Part shown: positions 49,158-58,306 of the stretch, in pieces
How the letters are laid out: each line of letters starts with the position of its first letter
Position numbering within the stretch: the stretch's first letter is position 1
Source of the DNA: a virus
Length of the DNA: 64,000 nucleotides
IMG/VR virus record: IMGVR_UViG_3300027754_005427
Location: 1-64,000 of that record
Strand: one strand, 5' to 3'
The notes under the pieces: generated by a model
What the model saw: the letters and a program-made list of their open reading frames with translations, nothing else
The model's database searches: none
Told to the model about the DNA's origin: nothing
Translations under genes and position numbers: made by a program

Positions 49158-50533
49158 GCCTTCCTGATTCCAAAGGTAGTCTCATATCCAGCGGAAACAT
49201 ATATCCAGTTGGTGTCTGCCATAATTGTTTGAACTGGGGATGATCTATTGTCGGCATCATCTACTCCCAATCGACCACTGCCATTGTCGCCCCAAACCCA
49301 ACATGTTCCGTCATTCTTGATCGCAGCGGAATGCTCCTGTCCTCCGTCAACCTGCTTCCAATCAGTACCATATGTAACCGTTTGAATTGGTGAAGATTTA
49401 TCGTCTGTTGTTTCATCGCCCAATTGACCATTACCGTTACTTCCCCAAGTCCAGCATGTTCCGTCATTCTTGATCGCAATCATGTGATTGTCGCCACATG
49501 AAATTTGCTTCCAGTCAGTTCCTCCAGCTATGGTTTGAATTGGTGAAGATTTATCGTCTGTTGTTTCATCGCCCAATTGACCATAAGCGTTTTCGCCCCA
49601 AGTCCAACATGTTCCATTGTTCTTTATTGCTGCGGTAAATTTTTCTCCACAAGAAACGGATTTCCAGTCAGTTCCGCCACAAACTGTTTGAACTGGTGAT
49701 GATTTATTTATAATTGTGTTGTCGCCAATTTGACCCTTACCATTCCTACCCCACATCCAAAGAGTTCCATTGTTTTTTATTGCTGCCGTGTGATTACCAC
49801 CAGAAGCAATCTGCTTCCATTCAGTTCCACCGCATACTGTTTGAACTGGTGATGATTTATCATCAGTTGTTTCATCACCGATTTCTCCATATTCGTTATA
49901 ACCCCAAAGCCATAATGTTCCATCAGTCTTTATTGCAGCACAATGTTCGTAGTAGGTTCCAACCACCATTGTTTTCCAATCAGTTCCACCAGCAATTGTT
50001 TGTACTGGAGAAGATCTATAAACAGTTGTGTTATCTCCCAAACCACCATCGCTATTCTCACCCCAAGTCCAAAGTGTTCCATCATCTTTCAAACCAGCGA
50101 TGTTGTAGTAGCCACAATTGATTTCAACCCAATTGCTACCACCGCAAATAGTTTGAACTGGAGATGATCTGTTATCTGTTGTATTGTCGCCAAGTTCACC
50201 ATTATCATTTGATCCAACACCCCATACTGTTCCAACGATTGGTGTGACAGGAGTTACAGGAGGTGTTGGAGGCCCAAAATATATTATTTCTAAATTTATA
50301 TTTGGTTGCACTTGATTAGCAACATAAAGGTTATAAACATACATAGCCTCTTTGCCATATAATGTAAATTCATCTCCATCTTTTAAAGAATAATCAACAC
50401 CTTCAATATAAACAGTTTGATTTTTTAAATTATTCAAAATGTTATTGAAATTTTGATCAGGAACAAGCGTACTGTAAAGTTCCTCGTAATTAATTGTTTT
50501 TACTTTGAATGTGATTTTTGGTTGTAGTTGCAT
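49154..50533 (-). CDS. RCC1-repeat (seven-blade propeller) protein, possible virion appendage
   Basis: A 459-residue protein. Residues 1-90 are the domain also found alone at 41410-41706 (KITFKVKTINYEELYSTLVP, YSLKDGDEFTLYG). A Pro/Thr-rich linker follows, then seven RCC1 repeats starting with [LC]W[TLMV]WGxNxxGxLGD...SSPVQT, expected to close a seven-bladed beta-propeller. Phages use such propellers as fibre tips or receptor-binding domains (inference here). AAAGGA precedes the ATG. GC content is clearly above the neighbours, suggesting acquisition. The 3' end overlaps the GT2 gene by 4 bp. Confidence 0.8.
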   Translation of the reverse strand: MQLQPKITFKVKTINYEELYSTLVPDQNFNNILNNLKNQTVYIEGVDYSLKDGDEFTLYGKEAMYVYNLYVANQVQPNINLEIIYFGPPTPPVTPVTPIVGTVWGVGSNDNGELGDNTTDNRSSPVQTICGGSNWVEINCGYYNIAGLKDDGTLWTWGENSDGGLGDNTTVYRSSPVQTIAGGTDWKTMVVGTYYEHCAAIKTDGTLWLWGYNEYGEIGDETTDDKSSPVQTVCGGTEWKQIASGGNHTAAIKNNGTLWMWGRNGKGQIGDNTIINKSSPVQTVCGGTDWKSVSCGEKFTAAIKNNGTCWTWGENAYGQLGDETTDDKSSPIQTIAGGTDWKQISCGDNHMIAIKNDGTCWTWGSNGNGQLGDETTDDKSSPIQTVTYGTDWKQVDGGQEHSAAIKNDGTCWVWGDNGSGRLGVDDADNRSSPVQTIMADTNWIYVSAGYETTFGIRKA

Positions 50534-50602
50534 ATTTTTCCTTTAATAGAAATAGGTTATAATATTATTTATTAAAAATAGTCATTATTATTTATTAAAA
50601 TA

Positions 50603-51502
50603 ATGACTATAATAAATCAAATGGGTAAAATAGCTTTAAAAAGACCAGGTGCATTAGGTGATATTATAATGAGTTTTAACTTTATTGAAAAGTTAAAAGA
50701 AAATCATGAAGTTTATTATTTTTGTCACACTAGTAGTTTTAATGTTTTAAATAATTTTGTGACAAAAAATAAAATTGTTAATTTCCATGTTCTTGAAGAT
50801 TATAAAGAAGAAGAATATGATGAAACAATAAATTTAATTGGATATCCACTTCATGAAGGTTATCCACATGAAAAAATGAAAAAACATTTACTTCAATATT
50901 TATCAAATGAAATGGGAACTAATTTTTCATTTGATCAATTCGTATTAGATTTACCAAGTTTTCCTAAAAAGATTAAAAACAGAAATAGTCCTAGATATAT
51001 TACTTTTCAAACTAAGACTGGTTGGTCTACATACAAAGAATGGTGGGGATGGCAAGATTTAATTAACTTAATAAAATATAAAAGACCAGATATTGAAATT
51101 TATCAAATAGGTGGATCTAAAGATCCACAAATAGAAAATACAGATGGTAGTTTTTGCGGTGATTCATTTGAAGAAAATATTGCTGCTCAAGCATGGTCGA
51201 ATATTCATATCGGATTAGACTCTGTATTTAATCATACTACCAATATAAATTGGCGTAACAAAGGTAAAATAAAAAGCATTATACTTTTTGGATCTACACA
51301 AGCAGAAGCAAGCGGGTATCCACACAATGAAAATATATCACTGGGATTATCTTGCCAACCATGCTTCAAAGAAGATCCAAGAATAAGCAGAGTTCCATTG
51401 GGATTATGTGACAATCCTCCAAATCAAACTTATGAAAATCCACAACATGCTTGTATGAAAGGCATTAAACCAGAAATGGTTTTTGATAAAATTAAATTAT
51501 GA
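50603..51502 (+). CDS. GT9-like glycosyltransferase, copy 3
   Basis: A 299-residue protein. RPGALGDIIMSFNFIEKLKE is the GT9 G-x-G-D loop; IEIYQIGGSKDPQI, NIHIGLDSVFNHTTNINWRN and KSIILFGSTQAEASGYPHNE are the C-terminal nucleotide-sugar region, with the GST/P-x-x-S phrase of heptosyltransferases. A Cys-rich end (SCQPCFKEDP, HACMKG) is also family-like. It overlaps the fusion gene downstream by 4 bp, so they likely act together. Confidence 0.8.
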   Translation: MTIINQMGKIALKRPGALGDIIMSFNFIEKLKENHEVYYFCHTSSFNVLNNFVTKNKIVNFHVLEDYKEEEYDETINLIGYPLHEGYPHEKMKKHLLQYLSNEMGTNFSFDQFVLDLPSFPKKIKNRNSPRYITFQTKTGWSTYKEWWGWQDLINLIKYKRPDIEIYQIGGSKDPQIENTDGSFCGDSFEENIAAQAWSNIHIGLDSVFNHTTNINWRNKGKIKSIILFGSTQAEASGYPHNENISLGLSCQPCFKEDPRISRVPLGLCDNPPNQTYENPQHACMKGIKPEMVFDKIKL

Positions 51503-53907
51503 AAGAAACATCTAAGTGTCAAGAAGGAAGAAAAAAAGCAGGTCATTTTGATCTATATTTAAAAGGAAAAGGAATTGACATTGGCTGTGGCGATGACAAG
51601 TTAATAGTAGAACAAGGTACTGTAGATTGTTGGGATTTAAACAATGGTGATGCAATGTTAATGGAAAGCATTGCAAATGATACTTATGATTTTGTTTATT
51701 CTTCACATTGCTTAGAACATTTAAAAAATGTTGAAATAAGTCTTTATAATTGGTTTAGAATACTTAAAAAAAATGGACATCTATACTTCATAGTTCCAGA
51801 ATATATTCTTTACGAAAAAATGACATTTCCATCTATATTCAATAAAGATCACAAACAAACATTTTCATATTACATCACAAAAGAACAAGTAAAAAGAAAA
51901 AATCATTATCATTATACAGATATAATTAAAATAATTGAAAATCTAAACATGGAAGTTGAAGTTTCAAAACTAGAAGATGATAACTACGATTACAGTAAAG
52001 GAACCGCTGGAGATCAAACTTTAGACGATGCATCGGCACAAATTTTATTTGTCGCAAGGAAAAAAGAAAAAACTCCAGTTAGTCAAATGAGAGCAGATGA
52101 TTGGGTTTTAACTCGTCATAAAAAAGGATATTTTGTTGATGCTGGCTGTTGTGACGGTGAAAATATAAGCAATACTTACAAGCTTGAAAAATTAGGTTGG
52201 AATGGAATATGCATAGATGTTTTTCCAAAGAATTTTGAAAGAAGACCCAATTCTAAAGTTGTTAATGCTGCACTTTATGGAATAAAAGATTTAGAGTTAG
52301 ATTTTACAATATCAAAATCTCCAGAAATAAGTGGCATCACTGATTATCTTGGAAAGCAAGGAACAGCAGCTTATACTGGGTGGAAGCCATATGTAGACAA
52401 AACCATTAAAGTAAAAACTCAATTATTACATGAAATATTAGATGCAAACAATGCACCTAACTTTATTGAATATTTAAGCATTGATATTGAAGGAGTAGAA
52501 TTAGAAGTATTACAAACTTTTCCTTTTGATAAATATAAATTTGGTTGTATTTCTTTAGAACATAATTATGATGAGCAAAAAAGAAATTTAATAAAAGAAC
52601 TTTTAGCAAGAAACAATTATAAATTTTTCAAACAAGAAAAAGCAGATGATTGGTTTTACTATGATGAAGATAAAAATACAACTATAGTTGAAGATAAAAA
52701 TCCTACTATAGTTGAAGATAAAAAACCAGCTATAGTTGAAGATAAAAAACCAGCTAATGATGCAAGAGAATTAACTTTTGAATTTGTAAAAAGTAAAAAA
52801 ATTGGTTTATGCATGATCGTCAAAAACGAAAGCAAAATAATTGAAAGATGCTTAAATAGTGTAAAGCCATTAATTGATTATGTTTGTATTACAGATACTG
52901 GATCAACAGACAATACAATTCAAATTATTAATGATTGGTGTAAAAATAATAATATTGCTGGTGAAGTTACATGTGATCCTTGGATTAATTTTGCACATAA
53001 TAGAAGTTTAGCATTAGAAAAAATTAGAAAAATACAAGATATTGATTATGCTTTAATGATTGATGCAGATGAAATTTTAATGTACGAAGAAAATGTAAAT
53101 TTTTCAAAAATAAAAGAAAGTTTAAACTGTGATCTTTATAATATAACTTGTAAACTTGGAAGTGTAGAATATGCAAGAACATCAATTACAAAAAATGATA
53201 TGCCTTATTTTTACAAAGGTGTTGTTCATGAATATTTAGAGTGCAAAGAACACATTAAAACTAGAGAAACAATAAAAGGAATTTATAACATTCCTTTTCA
53301 AGATTCTGCTAGAAATCAAAACATAGAAAAATATCAACATGATGCCAAAATTCTAGAAGATGCTCTTAAGACAGAAACAGATCCTTTTTTAATTTCAAGA
53401 TACACATTTTATCTTGCTCAATCTTATCGTGATTCACTTGAAAAAGAAAAAGCAATTTATTGGTATAATAAAAGATCTAAATTGAAATTTTGGGATCAAG
53501 AAATTTACATTTCATTATATAAAGTAGCAAAGTTAAAAGAAGAACTTGAATATCCAGAAGATGACATCATCCAAAGCTACATGATGGCACATGAAGTAAG
53601 CCCAGAAAGAATCGAAGCCATTCACGGAGCAGTTAGTTTTTGCAGAAGACATGGAAGAAACCATCAAGCGTACACACTGGCTAAACACGCCATATCAATG
53701 CCTGTCAACAAAACAGGTCTATTTTCAGAAAATTGGATATGGGATTACGGAATACATGATGAATTTACAATTTCATGTTATTGGTCTGGTCATTACAAAG
53801 AAGGTTTAGAAGTATCCGAAAAACTTCTAGATAAAATTCCAGAAGAACAAAAAGAAAGAATTTTAAAAAATACAGGATATCTAAAAGAAAAATTAAATTC
53901 TAAATAA
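51499..53907 (+). CDS. Three-domain fusion: methyltransferase + FkbM-like methyltransferase + GT2
   Basis: An 802-residue protein. Domain 1 (~residues 15-190): GIDIGCGDDKLI, YSSHCLEHL, type 11 SAM-methyltransferase. Domain 2 (~205-395): FVDAGCCDGENISNTYKLEK, YLSIDIEGVELEVLQTFPFD, an FkbM-type methyltransferase. Linker (~395-420): four IVEDK-type repeats. Domain 3 (~430-800): IGLCMIVKNESKIIERCLNS, ITDTGSTDNT, LMIDADEI, a GT2 glycosyltransferase with TPR-like helices behind it. One chain could glycosylate and methylate the same glycan. It begins with an ATGA overlap to the GT9 gene. Confidence 0.85.
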   Translation: MKETSKCQEGRKKAGHFDLYLKGKGIDIGCGDDKLIVEQGTVDCWDLNNGDAMLMESIANDTYDFVYSSHCLEHLKNVEISLYNWFRILKKNGHLYFIVPEYILYEKMTFPSIFNKDHKQTFSYYITKEQVKRKNHYHYTDIIKIIENLNMEVEVSKLEDDNYDYSKGTAGDQTLDDASAQILFVARKKEKTPVSQMRADDWVLTRHKKGYFVDAGCCDGENISNTYKLEKLGWNGICIDVFPKNFERRPNSKVVNAALYGIKDLELDFTISKSPEISGITDYLGKQGTAAYTGWKPYVDKTIKVKTQLLHEILDANNAPNFIEYLSIDIEGVELEVLQTFPFDKYKFGCISLEHNYDEQKRNLIKELLARNNYKFFKQEKADDWFYYDEDKNTTIVEDKNPTIVEDKKPAIVEDKKPANDARELTFEFVKSKKIGLCMIVKNESKIIERCLNSVKPLIDYVCITDTGSTDNTIQIINDWCKNNNIAGEVTCDPWINFAHNRSLALEKIRKIQDIDYALMIDADEILMYEENVNFSKIKESLNCDLYNITCKLGSVEYARTSITKNDMPYFYKGVVHEYLECKEHIKTRETIKGIYNIPFQDSARNQNIEKYQHDAKILEDALKTETDPFLISRYTFYLAQSYRDSLEKEKAIYWYNKRSKLKFWDQEIYISLYKVAKLKEELEYPEDDIIQSYMMAHEVSPERIEAIHGAVSFCRRHGRNHQAYTLAKHAISMPVNKTGLFSENWIWDYGIHDEFTISCYWSGHYKEGLEVSEKLLDKIPEEQKERILKNTGYLKEKLNSK

Positions 53908-53912
53908 TTAGA

Positions 53913-54632
53913 TTATCTATTATAATTTATAATGTAATCATTTTGATTTTTAAAATTAATATTTGCTGTGTTTATATTCTGGACATGGGTTTTCATTTTT
54001 GAATTTTGAAAACATATGACTTTAATCAATCCAAGTATAATTATTTCTTTAGAATAATCTGACATAAATGCATCAACTTGTTTTTCTATTTTATTATGTA
54101 GCCTCAAAAGAGTTTCAGCACCATGGTTACTAAGTAAATACGCATGTGTTAAAAAAAATCTATCCACTATAGCTAAATTATTATTTAAAATTTGATATGG
54201 AGTCGTACTAGCCCATCCTAAATTTATCATCCCCCATTTAATTTTTACTTCATTTACAACTTTGTTTATTTTTGAAAAAATATCTTCTGGTATTGTCGAA
54301 TCATCTTCTAAAATCAAACAATAATCGCCATCTTTATTTTTTAAGCACTCCTCCCAACACTTCATATGACTCAAATAACAACCAACTGCACCTTCTGTCA
54401 AAGACTCATGAAATTTTCTTTTTTTATTTTTAATCGCACTAATTAATTCTGTAGTGGCATCTATAGAAATTTTATTTTCACAAGCAAATTTATGCCACAA
54501 ATCTCCTCTGCTATCAACTGCTTCTATGAATTCCAATTTCCAATCATTATTCCATTGCTTAAGAAATTCATTTTTTCTCATGGAATCATCCTTGAGATTT
54601 ATGACAAACGCACCTTTATAATTATAAAACAC
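53913..54632 (-). CDS. GT25-family glycosyltransferase (copy 3)
   Basis: A 239-residue protein from a GTG start at 54632; AAAGG lies 5 nt upstream. GAFVINLKDDSMRKNEFLKQ, LTEGAVGCYLSHMKCWEECL, DYCLILEDDSTIPEDI, WGMINLGWA and LTHAYLLSNHGAETLLRLHN are the GT25 motifs. It is a more distant paralogue of the pair at 22007-23387 and, unlike them, has a Shine-Dalgarno. Confidence 0.85.
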   Translation of the reverse strand: MFYNYKGAFVINLKDDSMRKNEFLKQWNNDWKLEFIEAVDSRGDLWHKFACENKISIDATTELISAIKNKKRKFHESLTEGAVGCYLSHMKCWEECLKNKDGDYCLILEDDSTIPEDIFSKINKVVNEVKIKWGMINLGWASTTPYQILNNNLAIVDRFFLTHAYLLSNHGAETLLRLHNKIEKQVDAFMSDYSKEIIILGLIKVICFQNSKMKTHVQNINTANINFKNQNDYIINYNR

Positions 54633-54683
54633 ATTAACCTTTCACTATGTAAAACTGGAATATCTTAAGTTAAAATTAATACA

Positions 54684-55076
54684 CTAAACAATAGCCAAGT
54701 TTGTATCAATTGCCATTAATTCTTCTAGCACTATAGCAGTTTGAATTGCTTTTCTTTTAGTTGCAAATGAACTTGCCAACATTGATCTTGCATTACCATA
54801 GTTCAACATCAATGATGTCATTTTTTCTAAAGAATTAAAAGTTATTATAGAATCATCAATTGCAATTATTTTTGGCAAAGGCAATCCTAAACTAGAAGCT
54901 TCTTTTGCCAATGCATAAGCTCCAGATAATAACGCAATATCATTTGCAGATATACCAATGCTAAAACCTTGGCCAGAATTCCATCCAGAATTTAATAGTT
55001 TTTTCCATTGATTGTTAAGTTCTATTAATTTTTTAATTCTAATAAAATATAATCGGAAGCTTTCTACAATACTCAT
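54684..55076 (-). CDS. Hypothetical protein
   Basis: About 130 residues from the ATG at 55076 (MSIVESFRLYFIRIKKLIEL), which has AAAGG 7 nt upstream; an in-frame ATG at 55112 would overlap the sulfotransferase gene. The middle is small-residue-rich (GWNSGQGFSIGISANDIALL, SGAYALAKEASSLGLPLPKI) with a following TSLMLNYGNARSMLASSFAT. It could be a small structural protein; no family is recognised. Confidence 0.55.
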   Translation of the reverse strand: MSIVESFRLYFIRIKKLIELNNQWKKLLNSGWNSGQGFSIGISANDIALLSGAYALAKEASSLGLPLPKIIAIDDSIITFNSLEKMTSLMLNYGNARSMLASSFATKRKAIQTAIVLEELMAIDTNLAIV

Positions 55077-55086
55077 TTTTAAACCT

Positions 55087-55881
55087 TTAAACATTAATGT
55101 TAAATTTATCATAATAATTTGTTAAATATTCTCCCAAAATTTCCTTTGGGCTTGTACTTGTCTTTTCTAATTTACTTCTGATTGCATGAAGATTATCTAA
55201 TCCCCATGCTTTATCTTTAGTCTCTGCACAAACATTATCGATGTTATTAAAATTGTAATTTTTATATTCATCTAAACCAATAAAATCATATATCTTTTTC
55301 ATTGTTTCAACTGGGGCTTGAACTAAATCATCATAATTAACTAAATGCAAACATTCTAAATGATTTTTTATTCCATGCACAGTACTTTGATATGGATCAG
55401 AAATATATTCTTCCCATAATACTTTAGCTCTATTTTCTGTGCTAATGTGTAATCTTTTACTTCTCAATGTGTTGTCAACAAAATTATCTTCTTGCTTGTT
55501 ATTTATAATCAATTTTATATATGATGTTATAACTTCACTAATTGGTCTAACAGTGCAAATTATCTTAGGATTAGAACTTACAAACATTTTTGCTGGAATT
55601 ATATTTCTTGGCCAGCCTCTATGCTTATCAAATACTACATCTGTTTTAAATTGATTGTAATAGGAATCAATTATAGCCTTGTAAACACCATTAGACAAGC
55701 CTTCTGCATCAAAAGTGTAGTTGGAGTTTAATTTAGAAAAAGCCTCGTTATTTAAGCATAACAAGTCCAGCAAAGGACTTGTTGGTGTAACTTTTATTTT
55801 TGAATTTTGACCTAAAATAGAACCAAGCAGCGTTGATCCACTTCTTGGTAATCCACTAAGGAAAAATATAGATTTTTTCAT
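55087..55881 (-). CDS. Sulfotransferase-family protein
   Basis: A 264-residue protein. FLSGLPRSGSTLLGSILGQN is the classical P-R-S-G-S-T 5'-phosphosulfate loop, and IICTVRPISEVITSYIKLI the 3'-phosphate region. HLVNYDDLVQAPVETMKKIY and a helical end complete the sulfotransferase fold. It is coupled to a GNAT gene by an ATGA overlap. PAPS-dependent sulfation of a glycan is the likely role. Confidence 0.83.
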   Translation of the reverse strand: MKKSIFFLSGLPRSGSTLLGSILGQNSKIKVTPTSPLLDLLCLNNEAFSKLNSNYTFDAEGLSNGVYKAIIDSYYNQFKTDVVFDKHRGWPRNIIPAKMFVSSNPKIICTVRPISEVITSYIKLIINNKQEDNFVDNTLRSKRLHISTENRAKVLWEEYISDPYQSTVHGIKNHLECLHLVNYDDLVQAPVETMKKIYDFIGLDEYKNYNFNNIDNVCAETKDKAWGLDNLHAIRSKLEKTSTSPKEILGEYLTNYYDKFNINV

Positions 55882-56330
55882 GTTTTCACCATGTAAACTG
55901 CATTTAAACCATAATAATCAATAGTTTTCTGATTTTGAAATCCAAACTTATTCCAAAAGTTTTCAGATTCAAGAACAGACATAAGAACTTTTGGATTTGA
56001 CTTTATTCTTAATACTTGATCGACCAAAGCAATTCCATATCCCTTACCTCGATGTGATTTTTCAACACAAAGATCATGAATGTAATGACAATCAGGACCT
56101 TCAACTTTTTTATAATTCTCATTTATTGGGTAATATTCCCACAAAGTGTAAGGAAAAGAAATAATATATCCTACTATTTCCTTATTAATCTCACAAACGA
56201 AACAACCTTCTGGGTATCCTAATATCTTGGAACGAAAAGATTCACTACCCTCATAGTAATTATCAGGATAACTACTTGTTCCAATGTGATCTATGAAATC
56301 AAAATCTTCTTTTTTTGCATATCTAATCAT
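55878..56330 (-). CDS. GNAT-family acetyltransferase
   Basis: About 150 residues from the ATG at 56330 (MIRYAKKEDFDFIDHI). YIHDLCVEKSHRGKGYGIAL is the acetyl-CoA motif A, with R-G-K-G-Y-G loop, preceded by EIVGYIISFPYTLWEYYP. The C-terminal ESENFWNKFGFQ is the family's usual N-F-W-x-K-x-G-F phrase. The substrate is unknown. It ends 4 bp into the sulfotransferase gene. Confidence 0.82.
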   Translation of the reverse strand: MIRYAKKEDFDFIDHIGTSSYPDNYYEGSESFRSKILGYPEGCFVCEINKEIVGYIISFPYTLWEYYPINENYKKVEGPDCHYIHDLCVEKSHRGKGYGIALVDQVLRIKSNPKVLMSVLESENFWNKFGFQNQKTIDYYGLNAVYMVKT

Positions 56331-56390
56331 AGTTTTATTATAGCGTTTGATATATATATTGATATGCAAAATTAATAGGGAGTAATTGTC

Positions 56391-57350
56391 ATGAAATCAT
56401 TTATGGAATATGTACAACTGAAAAACGAAGGCTACTTTGATTTTTTCAAACCGAAAAAACCTGCTCCTGCTGGTGCTTCAACTGCTCCTACTGGTGCTTC
56501 AACTGCTCCTACTGGTGCTTCTGACAGAGAGAAAAAAAGAAAGCCTTTAGGTACTTATGATCCTTACACTGCCAAATATAGTCCTCTAACGAAAGATGGA
56601 CCAAGCTATGTAAATGATAAGCGTATGTCGCCTGATAAAGCAGCAGCAGCCGAAGATCAATATGATAAAAACAGTGCGACTGCATATCCTATAGAAAAAC
56701 AAGATCCTGGCATGAAAGCATTAATAGACCAGGGCAATGCTGTGGATAAATTTAAAAAATTAGAAGACGATATTAAATATGGAAGATTTTCGTACGATAC
56801 AAGCAATGTTCCAAAAATGATGCTTTTTATGTTGAATAATCATATGGATGGCAGCTATATGCCATTTTTCGGTTCTTTGGTAAAAAACAATGCGGTTAAA
56901 ATGATTCCATATGATCTCGCTTTGAGAACTATGGAATTAAACTTTGGAAATAACTCAAGTACGATGGCACTTAAATCTTTTCTCGCAAGACATCTTATGG
57001 AAAAAACTCCAAGTAAAATACAAGGTTTAGAATCATTGGAGTTAATCAGACAAAGTTTAGTATCAACTGATAAATGGGCAAAAAGAATTTTACATACACC
57101 TGATTTCTTACAACACATAAAAGAAGAAGATATAAAAGACATTTTGTTGAAATTCTTTGAAAGAAGACCAGACTTGGCGAAGAAATATTACGAAGAAAAT
57201 GGCGAAAGAATGCGACTTAATCAAAAGTACAAACAAGCAAATGACTCAAGATATCAGAAACCAAATGATATGGAAAATTTAATCTATTCCATGTTTGGCG
57301 GAAAAAACGAATCATTCAAGACACATAAAAAATCACTATTCGAATGGTAA
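56391..57350 (+). CDS. Tagged-like protein with Ala/Pro linker
   Basis: A 319-residue protein. MKSFMEYVQLKNEGYFDF is a divergent tag (MKxFxEYxxxxNE). A PAPAGASTAPTGASTAPTGA linker follows, then a soluble helical body (KFKKLEDDIKYGRFSYDTSN, LKSFLARHLMEKTPSKIQG). GGGAG lies 9 nt before the ATG, unlike most tagged genes. It is followed 3 bp later by another tagged gene. No domain is recognised. Confidence 0.6.
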   Translation: MKSFMEYVQLKNEGYFDFFKPKKPAPAGASTAPTGASTAPTGASDREKKRKPLGTYDPYTAKYSPLTKDGPSYVNDKRMSPDKAAAAEDQYDKNSATAYPIEKQDPGMKALIDQGNAVDKFKKLEDDIKYGRFSYDTSNVPKMMLFMLNNHMDGSYMPFFGSLVKNNAVKMIPYDLALRTMELNFGNNSSTMALKSFLARHLMEKTPSKIQGLESLELIRQSLVSTDKWAKRILHTPDFLQHIKEEDIKDILLKFFERRPDLAKKYYEENGERMRLNQKYKQANDSRYQKPNDMENLIYSMFGGKNESFKTHKKSLFEW

Positions 57351-57353
57351 ACT

Positions 57354-57677
57354 ATGAACTTTAAAGAATGGCTACAAAATCGTGATCCCGAAATGTTGAA
57401 TGAAGGCAAAAAACCATTCAAAAATTTCAACAAAGAAAAAAACCATCCAGAAGGTGGACTTAAACCATCATATGCCAAAAAATTAGGTATTCACGCAGGT
57501 ATTGAAACTAAGCGTGAAGCCGAAAGAAAAGGCGGTGTTGATAAAATGTCTAAAAAAACAAAAGCTAGAAGAAAATCATTTTGTGCAAGAATGTGTAAAG
57601 CAGGAACAGAAAAAAGTAGAAATGATCCTGAAAGCAAACAAAGAGCAGCTTTGAGAGTTTGGAAGTGCAGATGCTAG
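57354..57677 (+). CDS. Tagged DUF6321-like basic protein
   Basis: A 107-residue protein. Tag MNFKEWLQNRDPEMLNEGKK with a possible L-N-E site. The body HPEGGLKPSYAKKLG, ARRKSFCARMCKAG and ESKQRAALRVWKC matches DUF6321, a basic phage protein of unknown function (P-E-G-G-L..., R-R-K-S-F-C-A-R-M..., A-L-R-x-W-x-C). It is very basic, like T4 internal proteins that bind packaged DNA. The gene starts 3 bp after the previous stop. Confidence 0.7.
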   Translation: MNFKEWLQNRDPEMLNEGKKPFKNFNKEKNHPEGGLKPSYAKKLGIHAGIETKREAERKGGVDKMSKKTKARRKSFCARMCKAGTEKSRNDPESKQRAALRVWKCRC

Positions 57678-57694
57678 TTTTTAAGGATAATTAA

Positions 57695-58306
57695 ATGAAT
57701 ATAATAAAAACTTGGCAAGAATACATAGAAAAAAACTTACTTGATTTAATTAATGATCCTCTTGAGGGTAACCTTTACTCTAGTCATTTAAAAAGAACAA
57801 AAGAACCTGCAATGTTTTATAAACAAAAAAACATTGTAAATCTTATAGAATTACTTAAACCTAAAAATATATTAGAAATAGGATTCAATGCTGGTTTCTC
57901 GACATTGCTAATGAAAATAATTGATCCAGAAATAAACATGACTTGTATAGACATAAATAGTCACTCTTATGTAATACCATGTTACAAGCAAATATGCAAG
58001 GATTACAAAAATATAAAACTTATATTAAAAAACTCAATAATAGCATTGCCAGAATTAATTGAAATGAAATTAAAATTCGATATAATCCATATAGATGGAG
58101 ATCACAATGTAAAACAAGCAGAAAAAGATTTGAATTTTTGCTTAAGCTTATGCACTTCAAAAAGTGTAATTATTATAGATGATACAAACTTACAAAGTAT
58201 AAATGATTTGTGTGAAAAATACATACATAAAAAAGTTGTAAAAGAATGCACTCTATGTAAAGTAGAATGTGAAAAATACAAACATAAATTTTTAGAAGTA
58301 TTATGA
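57695..58306 (+). CDS. Class I SAM-methyltransferase
   Basis: A 203-residue protein. NILEIGFNAGFSTLLMKIID is motif I (E-I-G-x-N-x-G), MTCIDINSHSY the acidic turn, and FDIIHIDGDHNVKQAEKDLN the O-methyltransferase-like motif with H-I-D-G-D-H. IIIDDTN follows. AAGGATAATTAA precedes the ATG. ATGA overlap with the next glycosyltransferase gene suggests sugar methylation. Confidence 0.78.
   Translation: MNIIKTWQEYIEKNLLDLINDPLEGNLYSSHLKRTKEPAMFYKQKNIVNLIELLKPKNILEIGFNAGFSTLLMKIIDPEINMTCIDINSHSYVIPCYKQICKDYKNIKLILKNSIIALPELIEMKLKFDIIHIDGDHNVKQAEKDLNFCLSLCTSKSVIIIDDTNLQSINDLCEKYIHKKVVKECTLCKVECEKYKHKFLEVL

Noticed and set aside
49714-50167. Plus-strand frames opposite the RCC1 gene
   Set aside because: They mirror the RCC1 repeats, lack ribosome-binding sites and are Cys/His-rich by composition only.
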